The translations under genes and the position numbers were made by a program. This document shows, in pieces, positions 1 through 11,541 of a stretch of 64,000 nt of DNA. The notes under the pieces were generated by a model. The model ran no database searches and was not told the DNA's origin. It saw only the letters and a list, made by a program, of their open reading frames with translations. Source of the DNA: Rhizophagus irregularis (taxonomy: Eukaryota; Glomeromycota; Glomeromycetes; Glomerales; Glomeraceae). The stretch covers positions 1,612,001 to 1,676,000 of the forward strand of contig NC_089452.1 of assembly GCF_026210795.1 (NCBI RefSeq), given 5' to 3'. How positions within the stretch are numbered: the stretch's first letter is position 1; the number at the start of each line of letters is the position of its first letter.

Positions 1-857
1 AGGAAAAAAAAAATTGCAAAAAAAGAAACTTACCAAAAACTTATTTCCAATGAGATCAAATAACTGCATCCATGAGAAATTCATCGCTGAATTAATTAAA
101 GCCGAAAGAACCCTAAAAAAGAAAGCAAAATTTCGTCGAAAAATATCTTTTTTTTGAGTAATATTTATCGATTTTTTTTTCTTTTTCTTTCCTTTTTAAA
201 AATTCTCTTCTTCTTTTTTAGAAAATTTTATCATTCGGAAAAATCTCAACTATAGTTATATCGATATATTGGGTCTTATATGGTACCAATACTTAAGGAG
301 AAGTTATATTAAATTTTACTTACTAAGAATTTTTTATTCAATTATTATTGAAGAGACCTGTCAAATTTTTGTACATACAAGTGAGAAGGTAAAAAGATAC
401 CTTATACACTCGTATCGGATTTAAAGGAACTTTTGGTTTTGATTAAAGAGCATCGGTTTGAGCTAAATAGAAAAAAGATTGTTAATCATCAAGTCAACAA
501 ATTTAATATTTGATCATTAACGATTTATTGTCCGAAAGATGAATAAGATGATACAATACCATACAATAGATAAAAAGTCTGGTAAGGAAAGACTTTTAAA
601 AGAAAAAATTCGCAAAAAAAAATTTTTTCTTTTTTGAAAAAAAAATCAAAATAATATTATTGATAATAAAGTGAGTTTTGAAAACATACAAACTATTACT
701 GATACGACTGGATAAGATACCCAAGCCAATATAATGTTCTTAATAATTTTTCGCTCCATTTTCAAAGTTACGAAAGAAGCGAATATATTATAAAAGTATT
801 ATTGTTTACTTAATAATTACCGGGGGGTTTTTTTAAAAAAAAGCATATTGTTATTTC

Positions 858-922
858 AAAATATAAAAATAATAAATATTTATGACAATTTAAAATATAA
901 AAATAAATAAATATTTATGACA
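858..922. repeat. short tandem duplication, unit about 33 bp
   Basis: Two adjacent copies of an A+T-rich unit that ends in AATATTTATGACA lie side by side and differ by a few bases. They look like a simple local duplication. Confidence 0.7.
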
Positions 923-2129
923 CAAAGAGTTAAGAATGAGGAAGGAGTTTAAGGAGAGAAACTTTATAGATTCTAAGATGATCTTTCGGCATACAAACCC
1001 ATATTTGAACAGTCTGATCATCTGATCAACCGTAAACGTGGTCAATCAGTCTGGCCGAAATTTTTCAATTTCAATTTTTTTTCTTTAATTAATTCACCCG
1101 TTATTAAAAAAAATATATTTTTTATTTTATAAATAAATAAATTATTAATCGCTTTTATTAAAAGAAAAAAAAAATTAAATAAAATTATTAATTGTTTTTT
1201 ATTAAAAAAAAAAGTCATTTTTGGCCGGATGGTTGAATGAATATCGAAAAACCATCAACCCGTCTGGCCAAAATTTTCTCTTTGCCAATCAATTTAAAAC
1301 AAAGCAAAGATCAATTTTCATTGATTGATTAAATTTTTTGACTTCAATTAAATTAAGGTTCGAATATTAATTGAATCAACACGTAAATCTAAACTTATTA
1401 TTGGGGGTAATGGAAAAGTTGTACGTACCACAAACTGTCCTTATGTACGCGGGCAAAATAATGGTACTTGAAAATAAAGGCATTTTTGAATGAGTTGTTA
1501 TTATTGAGAAAGATTATAGTTCTTCTTGGGTTTAAGTTATTGCCCACCATTCATGGTGCAATAATTGAATACATATAGATAGATATGAATGAATGAATTT
1601 TTGCTTTTACGGTCAATGGTACAAAATATTCAGAAGTACCATCGAAGTTTTATTCAGCGTTACGTTATCTTGACCGAATTCAAATTAAAAAAGATATTTT
1701 TAGTAAAAATTTTATGACTTATAATTCAACAAATTTATTTTGAAATAATAAATAAATATAAATAGATATACGCAATATACGCTTACTATTTACTTTTAAT
1801 AAAGCTAAGAAAAGTAAATTTCTTGATTTTCGTAACGTCAAATTTATGATCTTTTTTTTTTTTTTTTTTTTTTGTTAAACCACGTAGAAGCCTGTCATAC
1901 ATATTGTTTTACCATGCTTGAGATAGAGCGCTCCTAGTTCTATCGTATTCTTCATATGCAGAATATAAAAATTATTTTTTTATTAATTTTAATATTAGTT
2001 ATTACAAATTATTATAGTGGTTAACTTATGAGTAATTATGTTGATGAACTTATTTTTGATTTCAATTTAGCTGAAATTATGCGTAATACGGTTTTACGCC
2101 ACTGATAATTACTAATCACACGATTAATT

Positions 2130-2156
2130 ATTGTCCGGAGAGAAGCGAAGGACAAT
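2130..2156. repeat. hairpin with 7-bp arms
   Basis: ATTGTCC (2130-2136) and GGACAAT (2150-2156) are perfect inverted repeats around a 13-base purine-rich loop. The role is unknown. It could be a small element end or chance. Confidence 0.4.
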
Positions 2157-2397
2157 ATATGTCCACGCACTATGAAAAAAAATCATCACGTGAATTTCTC
2201 TGTCCGCCACGTGATCGTCTCCCAATGAAATCGCAAATTTTAGTTTTTCAACCGTTTTCTAGTTGTAATTTTAATAATTCGACATAAAAGAAATAAGTCA
2301 GTAACAGAAGAGGCACAGATAAGAAAACCTCTACTCAATTTTTTCTTATTAGACCCAATATTATTTTTATTTTTTGATATTTTGTAGCTTGTTCACT

Positions 2398-2526
2398 AAG
2401 GGCAGTGACATATATTAGTTAATATTATTTTGTTAAGTGTACCCAGGTAAGATATTTGTGATCGTGTCTAATATAATCAATCATTTTCTTCTAAAGTATT
2501 ATTAATTAATATATGTCACTGTCCTT
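2398..2526. mobile_element. small MITE, about 129 bp
   Basis: The ends are nearly perfect inverted repeats of about 26 bp. The left end begins AAGGGCAGTGACATATATTA, and the reverse complement of the right end begins AAGGACAGTGACATATATTA. There is no coding capacity. I could not identify a clear target-site duplication, so the superfamily is open. Confidence 0.7.
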
Positions 2527-2937
2527 GAATTGTAAACTGGTTGTAACAGGTAAGCCTGAACGAAGCTTGCCACCTCTACGAAGTGTTCAGTAGAAACAGT
2601 TTATGGGTTAACTATATCTGCTGAACAAGAGCAAGCATTAATAAATATGTGTTTTAATTGTTTATAACGTACTAAATCGTAAAATTTTCTTTTAAATGTG
2701 TGCGTATAACGATAACGTAACAATATTTTATTGAATAAGAAAGTTACAGATATAAAAATAGACTGTTTCTTCATCCAAAAATCTGCAATCAACAATTGAT
2801 CAGAAATTGAAAGAAATATTTTCAAGTATTTGCAATTTAGGATGAGAAAATCGCTATTTCCTTTCGATGGAAACGAAAAGAATATTAAATAATTACGAAC
2901 ATTTCTTTGGGCGTCAGAGATTTTTCAAAAGGTTGGC

Positions 2938-3040
2938 GATATGAGTTGGAGTGGTTGGTGTGGTGGTGTGGTTGGTATGTTTATGGGTTGAAGTGGTGGT
3001 GGTGTGATTAGTATGGTTAATGGGTTGGTGTGTCTGACGA
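2938..3040 (+). repeat. GT-rich minisatellite-like tract
   Basis: This tract consists of irregular repeats of TGGTTGG, TGGTGTGG and TGGTGG on the plus strand, standing out from the A+T-rich surroundings. Runs of GG at short spacing could form two-layer G-quadruplexes. No gene overlaps it. Confidence 0.6.
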
Positions 3041-4420
3041 ACGATCTTTGTTTTTTTTTGGAATGACAAGATCGTGATAACATCATAAAATGACTAAAAT
3101 GTCAACGTTGTCAAACTCTGCTTCTTCCGGTCCTGATGATTTTTTCAATTCCTAATTGAATTTTGTCGCCTCATATATTGAGTAAAGAGGTATGTATTAT
3201 CTATATATTTGTGAAGTATTGGCTTAAGCAAATCAAAACCTATGTAAAGTTTTGGTATGCTGATATAGACAGCTTCATAATTTGTCACCTCCATTAACTA
3301 AATATTACTTGTTATTCAATATATTTAATACAGAAATAATTTCGTTAAATTAGACAAATTCATAATTTTTTATCCAGGTTTATATATATGAAATTAACGC
3401 CGATAATTTATCGTTGAAGTTAAAAAAAGTTGTTAATAAAAATTGATGAATCTGTAAATTAAAAGAAAAATTAATAATGACACGCATTAAAGCATTAATT
3501 ATTGAACTTAATAATATAAGTTTCAACGTTATGTAAAGAAAACTGAACTACTGCAATGTATGTAAAAGTTACAAAAAAATAAAGGGTCTGTTAAAAATTG
3601 AAATAATTAATCGTAATTTTTAGTTATAACTTTCCATATTATATATGATTATAACGATAATACTTTTATTATAATGAATTTGTTGTTTATTCTTAAGAAA
3701 ATATCACGCGAATTCTTAATTAAATTTATATGTTCACTACATTCCAAGTTCATTGTATAAATATATATCCGGGTATACAATACATCATTATCAGTTATAT
3801 CAACAATATAGCTCGATAAACATTTTACGCAATATATTTTATCTTTCTAAAAAGCATTTCAATATAGTTTTCTACGCAATATAATTTGAATCATACTAAT
3901 AAAGATAAATTTAATTGGCATAGGATTTATGGCGTTGGGTCAAAAGAATTTTCATCAGCTGCATTTACAAGTTCCGTTTTATTATAACTAGTACTACAAA
4001 TATCAATAATGATAATGAATTTGAAAAATCTGAGCACAATCTATGTGTCTGAATGCTACATTATTATGTACGGAAGTATTCTAGATTTTCTCGTGGAATT
4101 TCAGAATTTATCGTACGTAGTATTACATGAAATATATTTAAATAGTACTTTATTGAAAGAACACAATTATGACAATGATGGAAAATACAAATTAACGAGA
4201 AAGAAAAATAGAAAGAATGTGAAGTCATTATCTATAACAAAAATGTACATACTATGTAAGGTAAAAAAAAAAATAATAATTTCACATTACAAATTTGTGG
4301 TTTCGAACACTAAATATTAACAAAATCTCGCCATATTATTTATTTTCGTTAAGTTACTATTATATATGTCAAAAAAAAAACCTCAAATAATACAAAAAAA
4401 AAACAAAATAATCAATTTTT
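3041..4420. other. intergenic, no convincing gene
   Basis: A TATA-like run (GTATAAATATATATCC) lies at about 3756-3771. It is followed by a very short open frame from 3929 and a 103-codon open frame at 4009-4320 on the plus strand. The longer frame is Lys/Tyr/Ile-rich, has no recognisable domain and ends in a homopolymer-rich stretch. I do not call it a gene. Confidence 0.4.
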
Positions 4421-5959
4421 TTAAATCCATTTAAAATCTTCCAAAGAATTGTTATAACAATCTTTGAATTGTAATAACATAGGAGCTCTATCTTTCCATT
4501 TATCAAAAAATATTTGCGTTAATTCTAATTCATTTAATATTTGAGAAATATTAAATTTAAACCTAAACAAATTATTTGGTGATGATTCAGCTAATATTAA
4601 GAATACATTCTCCCAATAAAAATCTTCATTTAAATCAACAAGAATATATAATCCTCTTAAATATTGACAATTAATTAATAATTTCTTTAATTCTAAAATA
4701 TTGTGATTTCTAAACAATAATTTAAGATATTTCAAGTTTGGACATTTGTTATAGATAACCCGAATAATTCTTCTATTATTAATCACATCATGACTTACGC
4801 AATCAGTCTTTATTTCAATAAGGGATTCACTTGCATTTTCAATTAAACTTATTAGAACATTGATTGGAATATTACTAACTTCTATAATTTGTAAATGAGG
4901 TAAAGAAAAATTTTGTAAACAATCCCATTTCATGGTATGAGTTTCTGTTTCATCAACTAATTCTAATTTTTTTAAGTTTACAAAAAATGAAAGAAATCTT
5001 GTGATAGGTGGTTTGGTTAATTTAATATATTGTATAGTACTTGCATGTTTGGCTAACGAATTTTCAAGAATTCTATAGATTCCATCATTATATTTTAAAT
5101 GATTGGAATAATTAGAATAATTAGAATAATTAGAATAATTGATATAAGTGGAATAAGTGGGATAGTAAGAATAACTAGGATAATTGGAATAATTAAGATA
5201 ATTGGAATAATTTGGATAATTGGAATAATTTGAAAAATTGGGATAATTAGAATAATTAGGAAAATTGTGATAATTAGGAAAAGTGGGATATTTTGGATAA
5301 TTTTTCAAAAAATAGACGTTAACTAAATTTTTAAGGGAATCAATTAATTTAGTAATATGAATATAATTATTGTTATGTTCTTCAACAATAATTTCTAATT
5401 CATTAATTGACTTACATGTTTCTGTTAACCAAACTAAAATATTACTATTTATTACAGTACTACAACTAAGAAATTTTATTTCTGAAAAACATCTTTTTGC
5501 TTCAGGAAAAAGATGTATTGGAATTCCAGATTGTTGAGGTATATAAAGGTGTGTAAATTTTGTATTTTCATTAATAAAAAGATCATAAATTTCAAATTTA
5601 ATTTTGAAATTTTCATCAATAGTATAAATTATTCTATCAATTGCATTTAAATTATTTAAATCTAAATGTTTACAAAAATTAATATAATTAAAAAAAGGTT
5701 TTTTATATGAATTTATTGGTAAATCAAGATTTTTTAATTTATTTCTTGATTCTTCTGATAAATGTGAAAAAATTACTTTTATTAATAATTTATCTATTTT
5801 ATATGGATAATTTAAAGGTTTCCAAGGATTTTTCCATAATATTGGAACAATTATTTCACAAAAATTTCTATTAACTAAAAGAAGTGAAAAAAGTGTCTTT
5901 TTATCATTTTGTAATTCTTTTGATATCAAATAAAGAATATCTGTATTTAATTTTGACAT
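4421..5959 (-). CDS. F-box protein with Asn-Tyr-Ser-rich repeat insert
   Basis: This 512-residue single-exon protein is probably a substrate receptor of an SCF (Skp1-Cullin-F-box) ubiquitin ligase; that role is inferred from the family. Residues about 3-48 form the F-box (LNTDILYLISKELQ, then LLLVNRNFCEIIVPILWKNP). The rest has degenerate leucine-rich segments such as CPNLKYLKLLFRN and CQYLRGLYILVDL that match the other F-box proteins of this window. It differs in a low-complexity insert at about residues 223-290. That insert is built from NYSNYPN-type units and encoded by a near-perfect short repeat at about 5095-5300. It lacks the WKGRHPMLLQ wording of its relatives but keeps the equivalent WKDRAPMLLQ. 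The start is the Met before SKLNTDI, as in the paralogues. An A/T-run palindrome lies directly upstream. Confidence 0.9.
   Translation of the reverse strand: MSKLNTDILYLISKELQNDKKTLFSLLLVNRNFCEIIVPILWKNPWKPLNYPYKIDKLLIKVIFSHLSEESRNKLKNLDLPINSYKKPFFNYINFCKHLDLNNLNAIDRIIYTIDENFKIKFEIYDLFINENTKFTHLYIPQQSGIPIHLFPEAKRCFSEIKFLSCSTVINSNILVWLTETCKSINELEIIVEEHNNNYIHITKLIDSLKNLVNVYFLKNYPKYPTFPNYHNFPNYSNYPNFSNYSNYPNYSNYLNYSNYPSYSYYPTYSTYINYSNYSNYSNYSNHLKYNDGIYRILENSLAKHASTIQYIKLTKPPITRFLSFFVNLKKLELVDETETHTMKWDCLQNFSLPHLQIIEVSNIPINVLISLIENASESLIEIKTDCVSHDVINNRRIIRVIYNKCPNLKYLKLLFRNHNILELKKLLINCQYLRGLYILVDLNEDFYWENVFLILAESSPNNLFRFKFNISQILNELELTQIFFDKWKDRAPMLLQFKDCYNNSLEDFKWI
5095..5300 (-). repeat. in-frame short tandem repeat encoding NYS/YPN units
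   Basis: The plus strand shows repeated TTAGAATAA and TTGGAATAA-type 9-mers and 12-mers. Read on the minus strand they stay in frame and give Asn-Tyr-Ser, Tyr-Pro-Asn and related triplets. Length change in multiples of three would keep the protein open. Confidence 0.85.
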
Positions 5960-7256
5960 TTTTTTTTTAAAAAAAAAAAGAAAAAAAAATTTGTAATGTA
6001 AATTATTTTTTTTTATTTATTTGTGTAATATGTATAATATCCCTGTTTCACGTATCACATCATATTCATTTATTTGTGAAACAAAGAACACAAAGGAGTT
6101 TTGCAGCCTGTTGATCATCAATTTATGAAGCCAATTTTGTGCTGATTATTAAACATAATGTAGGTACAAAAAAAGAAAAATGAATATAATAGATAAAGTA
6201 TTATTGATCATGTATAAATCATATTAATCATATTGATGATAATCAGGAGTATGTTTTATAGACGGTCGGAAATGAAAGTTCCACCTTTAGTAGTTCCGTT
6301 TATATTAACGTATTCGTTCCATTTGTGAGTAACCGGTTAATAAATCTAAAGGTCCCATCAATCATTTTGACCGATTTATGCTCCTCCTCCTAATCTTTTG
6401 TCATACCTCATCCGACCTCTGAAAAGAAAGATTTAGGAAATTACTCTTAAATATCATGTCTCTCATTTATTATCTGAAAAGACTTTTTATTATATGTCAT
6501 TACGCTATAAGTCAAATCTACTAGCAACGTAACGTCTGTCAGTTATCATACCCATAACAAAAAAATATATATACACATCTTTACTTGCCGGTAAAATGCA
6601 GAAAACTTACGTTACACATCTATTCTTTTCGGCAACAATATCGAACTGCGCATTTTTTTCAGGTGATCGAAATCACATGACGGCTTATGCTACGATAAGA
6701 AAATATTTCTTTTTTCATTCTAAACCATTTACCAGACATTCTAGTTAAGATGAATTTGATAATTAATTCTGGATCTGATTTTTTTTTTTTTTTTGAAAGA
6801 TTCGGTAGGCGTGATCAAAACATTTATCTCAGCTGGATCCAAGCTTTGCTCTTGCGCTTCTATTGTATTTAACAACAAATAGTATATTTAACAAAACATT
6901 ATTTACCGACTGTTAATTAAATCAAAGAACAAAAAAAATATTAATTTTCACATAACTTCATATTTTCTAATTCTAATTTTGCATTTGTAAGAGATTAGAG
7001 CTATTCGTTCTAAACGTATAATTATCAAGGAGACCTTTTCTTTATATTCTGACACACATTTGGAGAAATTTTTTATCAAATTAAAAGTAGAGAACAAAGT
7101 ATTTTTTTCTTTTTTTTTATTTCGTTAGAAAAGAAAAAATTTTTATTTTATTTTTTTATTTATTGATGAGTGTCAATAAAGAATACCAATTACAAAAACA
7201 GTTGCATAAACATATTACAAAACAGATTTATCGTATGTAACATAGTATGATAAATA
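5960..7256. other. intergenic with upstream region of the F-box gene at 4421
   Basis: An A/T-run palindrome lies at about 5958-5992, right upstream of the minus-strand F-box start. A segment with TTTGTGAAAC (about 6071-6080) and CACGTATCACATCA (about 6049-6062) resembles promoters of the other F-box genes. Nothing else is recognised up to the MITE at 7257. Confidence 0.4.
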
Positions 7257-7695
7257 CAGTCAGACCTGTCTATAATCACCCCATATATAATCACATCCTG
7301 TTTACAAATTTCAATGTCCCGAAATTATAAAGCCAAAATACATCACAATCATATGCTAATCACTATCACCGGTATAAAAGAAAATTTATGTTTAAGTTAT
7401 TGTAAAATATGTCACATGACAATTATTATATAATAAGTCAAATTTGAGCCAAAATGTAGTGCCGGCTAGAATTATAATTTAAGTCTAGCCAGCAAATGTT
7501 TTTTTTTTTTGAAAATTCCATGTAATACTGGTCAGGATTATTAAGATCTGGCCTGAACTATCACTTTAATCTTTAAAATTTTTTGTAATCAAACTTTTAT
7601 ATATTGTGAATATATATGTAATATGTGGTTCACTATGTAATCACACCTATCTATTATCACCAATTTTTGGCTTGCCGAAAGTGGTGATCTGACTG
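7257..7695. mobile_element. pogo/Tc1-mariner-like MITE with TA duplication
   Basis: The left end begins CAGTCAGACCTGTCTATAAT and the right end is ...GGTGATCTGACTG. The reverse complement CAGTCAGATCACC matches the left end and is flanked by TA on both sides (7255-7256 and 7696-7697). Subterminal TATAATCACC-type motifs recur on both sides. At 439 bp with no open frame, it fits a non-autonomous pogo-like element (TA target, CAGT terminus). Confidence 0.75.
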
Positions 7696-7697
7696 TA

Positions 7698-8176
7698 TAT
7701 AATTTTCAACGAAATAAACTACAAAACAAAGTAACGTGCTATTATTGCACATGATTGTAAGGCAATGAGGTATCACATAAGTTATTTTTCATTTTATGCT
7801 TGTACTAATTTATTAGAATGGAAAGAGTTTTTAATTCATATTTAAGAAGTTTTTATATCTAAGAACATAACTTTAACAATTTCTAAAAAAATCAACTTAC
7901 ACATTTTTTTATTACTCATAAATAGAAAAACATATCATAAATCAATTATCTACTATATTTACTTTAATATTAGTAATCAATTATAATATCACAAGTTTTA
8001 GGTAAATAGTTAATAAACAAAAAAGAATACGCCATCACATCATAATCTTATTATCCATAAATTTAGATAATACAAAACAAAAAATAATATTATATTAATT
8101 ACTACTAGCGGCGACAAAGTCGCCGCACATCAGAATCCTCTAGTTATGTAATAAAAATAAATATAGTTAATTGAAC
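7698..8176. other. intergenic with GC palindrome
   Basis: A+T-rich sequence. The only notable feature is the GC-rich hairpin annotated at 8108-8126. Confidence 0.4.
8108..8126. repeat. GC-rich perfect hairpin
   Basis: GCGGCGAC and GTCGCCGC form an 8-bp perfect stem around AAA. It is strikingly G+C-rich for this DNA and sits just downstream of the F-box gene ending at 8177. It could act in the 3' region or be a tiny mobile palindrome. Confidence 0.7.
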
Positions 8177-9595
8177 TTATTCAAAATGCATATCAAATTC
8201 TTTAATAATTCCTTTTGCTTTATATTTCTTCATTAAACTCACTATATCAGCGGAATATTCCCTTATATCCCTATAATTAAATTGCAAAAACATGGGATGT
8301 CTACCTTTCCAATTATCAAGAAATCGTTTTAAGGATTCTAATTTATTTGGTATAAATAAATTATTAAATTTAAACTTAAACAAACTAATTGGTGATGATC
8401 TAATTAATATTTCAAATAATTCTCTTGGATCAAACAAATTATCAACTGAAATAAACAATTCATCTAAATATTGACACTTAATTAATATATTTTCAAATTC
8501 TGAGATATTTTCATTTATAAGGATTAATTTAAGATATTTAAGTTTTGGACATTTTTGATAAATGGCCTGAATAATTTTTTTATTAATAACCTCTTCATAT
8601 AATATGCAATCAATACTTATTTTGGTAAGATATCCACTTGTATTTTCAATTAAACTTGCTAATATTTCGACTGGAATAGCTCTAGTTTTTAAAGTTTGTA
8701 ATAAAGGTAAAGATAAGTTCTCTAAGCAATTCCATGGATAATGATAACTACCATCCAATTCTAGTTCTTTTAAATTTACAAAAGTTGTAAGGATTTTTGT
8801 AATAGGTGGTGCATTTATCTTAAAATGTTGTATGATTTGTGCGTGTTTCATCAATGAATTTTCAAGAATTTTATTAAATGAATTATTATTAATATTTGGA
8901 TTATTAGAGTATGAATTATGAATATGAACATTAATTAATTTTTTAGGGATATCAATTAATTTAATAACACCAAAATTATTGTTTTTCTCTTTAATATAAA
9001 GTTCCAATTCTTTAATTGATTCGCATATTTCTGTTAATCCAGTTAAAACGTTATCGTTCATATCAACATTACAGCTAAGAAATATGATGTCAGAAAAACA
9101 TTGCTTTGCTCCAGGAATAAGATTTATTTGATAATTGAATTCTTGAGGTACATAAAGGTGTGTGAATTTTGTATTTTCATTGATAAAAAGTTTGATTATT
9201 TCATTTTGAATAATTGAAATTTCATGAAATTTAAATAAATAAATTATCTTATTAATTATACTCAAATTTAAGTATTTACAAAAGCCGATATAATTGAATG
9301 AAAGATTTTCATATAAGGTTATTAGAGGATAAATATCATGACTCTTTAAGTTATTTCTTGATTCTTTTGATAAATGTGAAATAATTGTATTTAACAATAG
9401 GCTCTCCCTTTCATATTCTAAGTATTTCCAAGGGTTTTTCCATAATATTTGGATAACTATTTCACAAAATTCTTTATTAACTGGAAGACATGAACAAAGT
9501 GACTTTTTATTGTCTCGCAATTCTTTGAATATCAAATAAAGAATATCTCTATTTAACTTGTTCATTTTTTTGGTAAGAAAAATTTTCTTTTTCAT
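8177..9595 (-). CDS. F-box protein
   Basis: Single-exon F-box protein of 472 residues, or 462 if translation begins at the second Met (9565). The second Met aligns with the start of the paralogues (MNKLNRDILYLIFKEL), so it is the more likely start. The F-box spans about residues 13-58, with LPVNKEFCEIVIQILWKNPW at its end. The remainder shows leucine-rich segments, including CPKLKYLKLILINEN and CQYLDELFISVDN, and the family block WKGRHPMFLQ. It ends in DMHFE rather than the usual DFEW. It probably serves as an SCF substrate receptor (family inference). It is moderately diverged from the tight group at 13-20 kb. Confidence 0.9.
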   Translation of the reverse strand: MKKKIFLTKKMNKLNRDILYLIFKELRDNKKSLCSCLPVNKEFCEIVIQILWKNPWKYLEYERESLLLNTIISHLSKESRNNLKSHDIYPLITLYENLSFNYIGFCKYLNLSIINKIIYLFKFHEISIIQNEIIKLFINENTKFTHLYVPQEFNYQINLIPGAKQCFSDIIFLSCNVDMNDNVLTGLTEICESIKELELYIKEKNNNFGVIKLIDIPKKLINVHIHNSYSNNPNINNNSFNKILENSLMKHAQIIQHFKINAPPITKILTTFVNLKELELDGSYHYPWNCLENLSLPLLQTLKTRAIPVEILASLIENTSGYLTKISIDCILYEEVINKKIIQAIYQKCPKLKYLKLILINENISEFENILIKCQYLDELFISVDNLFDPRELFEILIRSSPISLFKFKFNNLFIPNKLESLKRFLDNWKGRHPMFLQFNYRDIREYSADIVSLMKKYKAKGIIKEFDMHFE

Positions 9596-10145
9596 TTATT
9601 GATGTAAGACTTTTCTTTTTTCATTTGCAATGTAAGACTGATGTAAGATTGATGTAAGGTGAGCGGATCTGCGGATGATCCCATTATATAATGCGATCTC
9701 GAAAATCATACGATATTTTTATCACCTGTCACACCCCTCCGTTAGTAATGAAAATATATTCTTCACATATTATTTGTCACATCATGATTATATTTATTGC
9801 CGTATTCAGAAAATTTATTATAGATCTTAATTATTTGCTCTCTGATATATGAAATAATATAATATTTATATTACCAAAAAAAATTTTCTGTAGACATGAT
9901 CTAGGTCATATGCCAATGTTTTCATTTAATATCATACTGTATATTTAATAAAATGACATGGAAACTCAAGACATATGTACTAAATTATTTTATACAAAGA
10001 TTAATTTAGAAATCTCTTTATGAAAAAAACCCTTTATTTTAAATTAAAAAAAAAATGAAAATTGATATTATCTTTTAATGATTATACATAAATATAATAA
10101 AACTATAAGTCTACAACATACAATAAAAAATTTAATTTAATAAAT
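9596..10145. other. intergenic, nothing recognised
   Basis: This is the upstream region of the F-box gene at 8177 and the downstream region of the decayed copy at 10146. I see no gene or clear repeat, only A+T-rich sequence. Confidence 0.4.
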
Positions 10146-10810
10146 TCACCATTCAAAATCTTTAAATTCACTATGTAAATAATAAAATTTCTTAATAATT
10201 CCTTCTGATTTATATTCTTCTATCAAATCAAATAAATCAGTAGATGCATGTAAATCAAGTTGTAATAACATGAGATGTCTTCCTTTCCAATTATTAATAA
10301 ATAATATTAAGGATTCCAGTTTAATTAGTTTAATTGATTTATTAAACTTATATTTAAATAATATTTCGAATAATTTATCCCAATCAAATATGTTTTTGTT
10401 AATAAAATATAATCCAATTAAATATTGACAATTAATTAATAATTGCTCTAATTCTAAAATATTTTCACTTATAAGCAATAATTTAAGGTAAATAAGATTT
10501 GAGCAATTTTGATAAATAGCCTTAATAATAATTTTATTTTCAATCTCATTATGTATCATATTTTCAATGCTTAATTTGTTACGACTTCCATTTATACTAA
10601 TAATTAAATTTCTTAAAGATTTCATTCGAAAAAGATTGGATTTTAAATTTTATAACAAAGAAAAAGAAATATTTTGTAAGGAATTCAACTTTTCATTGCG
10701 ATCATCAACTATTAATTCCCAATTTTTTTAATTTTACCAAAGATGAAAGAATTCTTGTGGCAGGCGGTGTAGTAATCATAAAGTATTGTATAGTATTCTA
10801 TATTTCAATA
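10146..10810 (-). pseudogene. decayed F-box gene, 3' half
   Basis: An open stretch of 159 codons (10146-10625) matches the C-terminal third of the neighbouring F-box proteins. It has the NLIVNTNG-like segment, NCSNLIYLKLLLISENILEL, NCQYLIGLYF, NNWKGRH and a DFEW end. Upstream to about 10810, broken pieces of the middle region can still be read in other frames (VNLKKLEL-like and the IQYF-like segment). The F-box itself is missing. The copy also lacks the LTRSSPTSL segment before KFKF. This is a host-gene pseudogene from the same tandem array. Confidence 0.85.
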
Positions 10811-11012
10811 TACGGTATGAACTTTTCTACTGACATGATAGTATTAAAATTTTCTGTTTATAAATTCCGAAATATGGTATATTGATGATGAAGAACAATT
10901 ATCATTAGAATTTTACAATTATCATAAAAAATTATACCTTTATTTCTATTGTATTATCAGTTATTTAATTATATTTCTTATTCATTATAAATATTAATAA
11001 AACTTCTCTTTT

Positions 11013-11140
11013 ACCATTCAAAATATTCAGAATAATAATCAATACTTTTAATAAATTTTACTAACTTGTATTCTTCAATTGAATCAATTATTAAATCAGC
11101 AAATCTATATGGACTTATTTGTAATAACATGGGATGTCTT
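11013..11140 (-). pseudogene. F-box gene tail joined to promoter sequence
   Basis: Only the last roughly 40 codons of an F-box paralogue remain, from the equivalent of RHPMLLQ to the end. At 11140 the similarity stops abruptly. It continues from 11141 as GTGTCACGGCTGTCACGCTC, the block that lies upstream of intact F-box genes at about 15008 and 18021. A deletion has removed nearly the whole gene and joined its 3' end to its upstream region. Confidence 0.85.
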
Positions 11141-11541
11141 CTCATCGTGTCACGGCTGTCACGCTCTTCTCATTTGCCACATGATATTAGATTATTAATT
11201 TATTTATTAAATATAATTAAAAATTATAAAACTACACGAACTATTACAGAAATACTTTGACATATGTGTAATTAGACGTATCTAACCATATGCATACTAT
11301 TTTATGATATCCAGATTTTCCGCTGAAGTCCATTTCACCAAAACCCATTTCGCCGAAGGGATATTTCACCGAAAGGACGTTTTGCCAAAATACCATTTCA
11401 CCGAAACTTCCTGATGATATCCATTTGATAAAATGGCTTCAGCGAAATGGAATTCAGTGAAATGAAGTTTCAGCCGTTTAAAATCTGCAGAGAATTCTAC
11501 ATGGAACCATCATGGAAATTCCAAATGGATCCAATTTTTTC

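Larger units (their letters stand above)
1..2397. other. intergenic, no gene seen
   Basis: This A+T-rich stretch has no reading frame that looks coding on either strand. It holds a long T-run near 1853-1874 and an imperfect tandem duplication of about 33 bp at 858-922. Two similar segments carry GTCTGGCC followed by RAAATTTT, near 1050 and 1258. A hairpin with ATTGTCC and GGACAAT arms lies at 2130-2156, and CACGTG sites occur near 2187 and 2206. The CACGTG sites and the somewhat higher G+C at 2100-2340 could mark a promoter, but no gene follows that I can support. Confidence 0.5.

Noticed and set aside
4009-4320. 103-codon plus-strand open frame
   Set aside because: No motif, Lys/Ile/Tyr-rich in keeping with A+T-rich DNA, and no promoter or paralogue that supports it.
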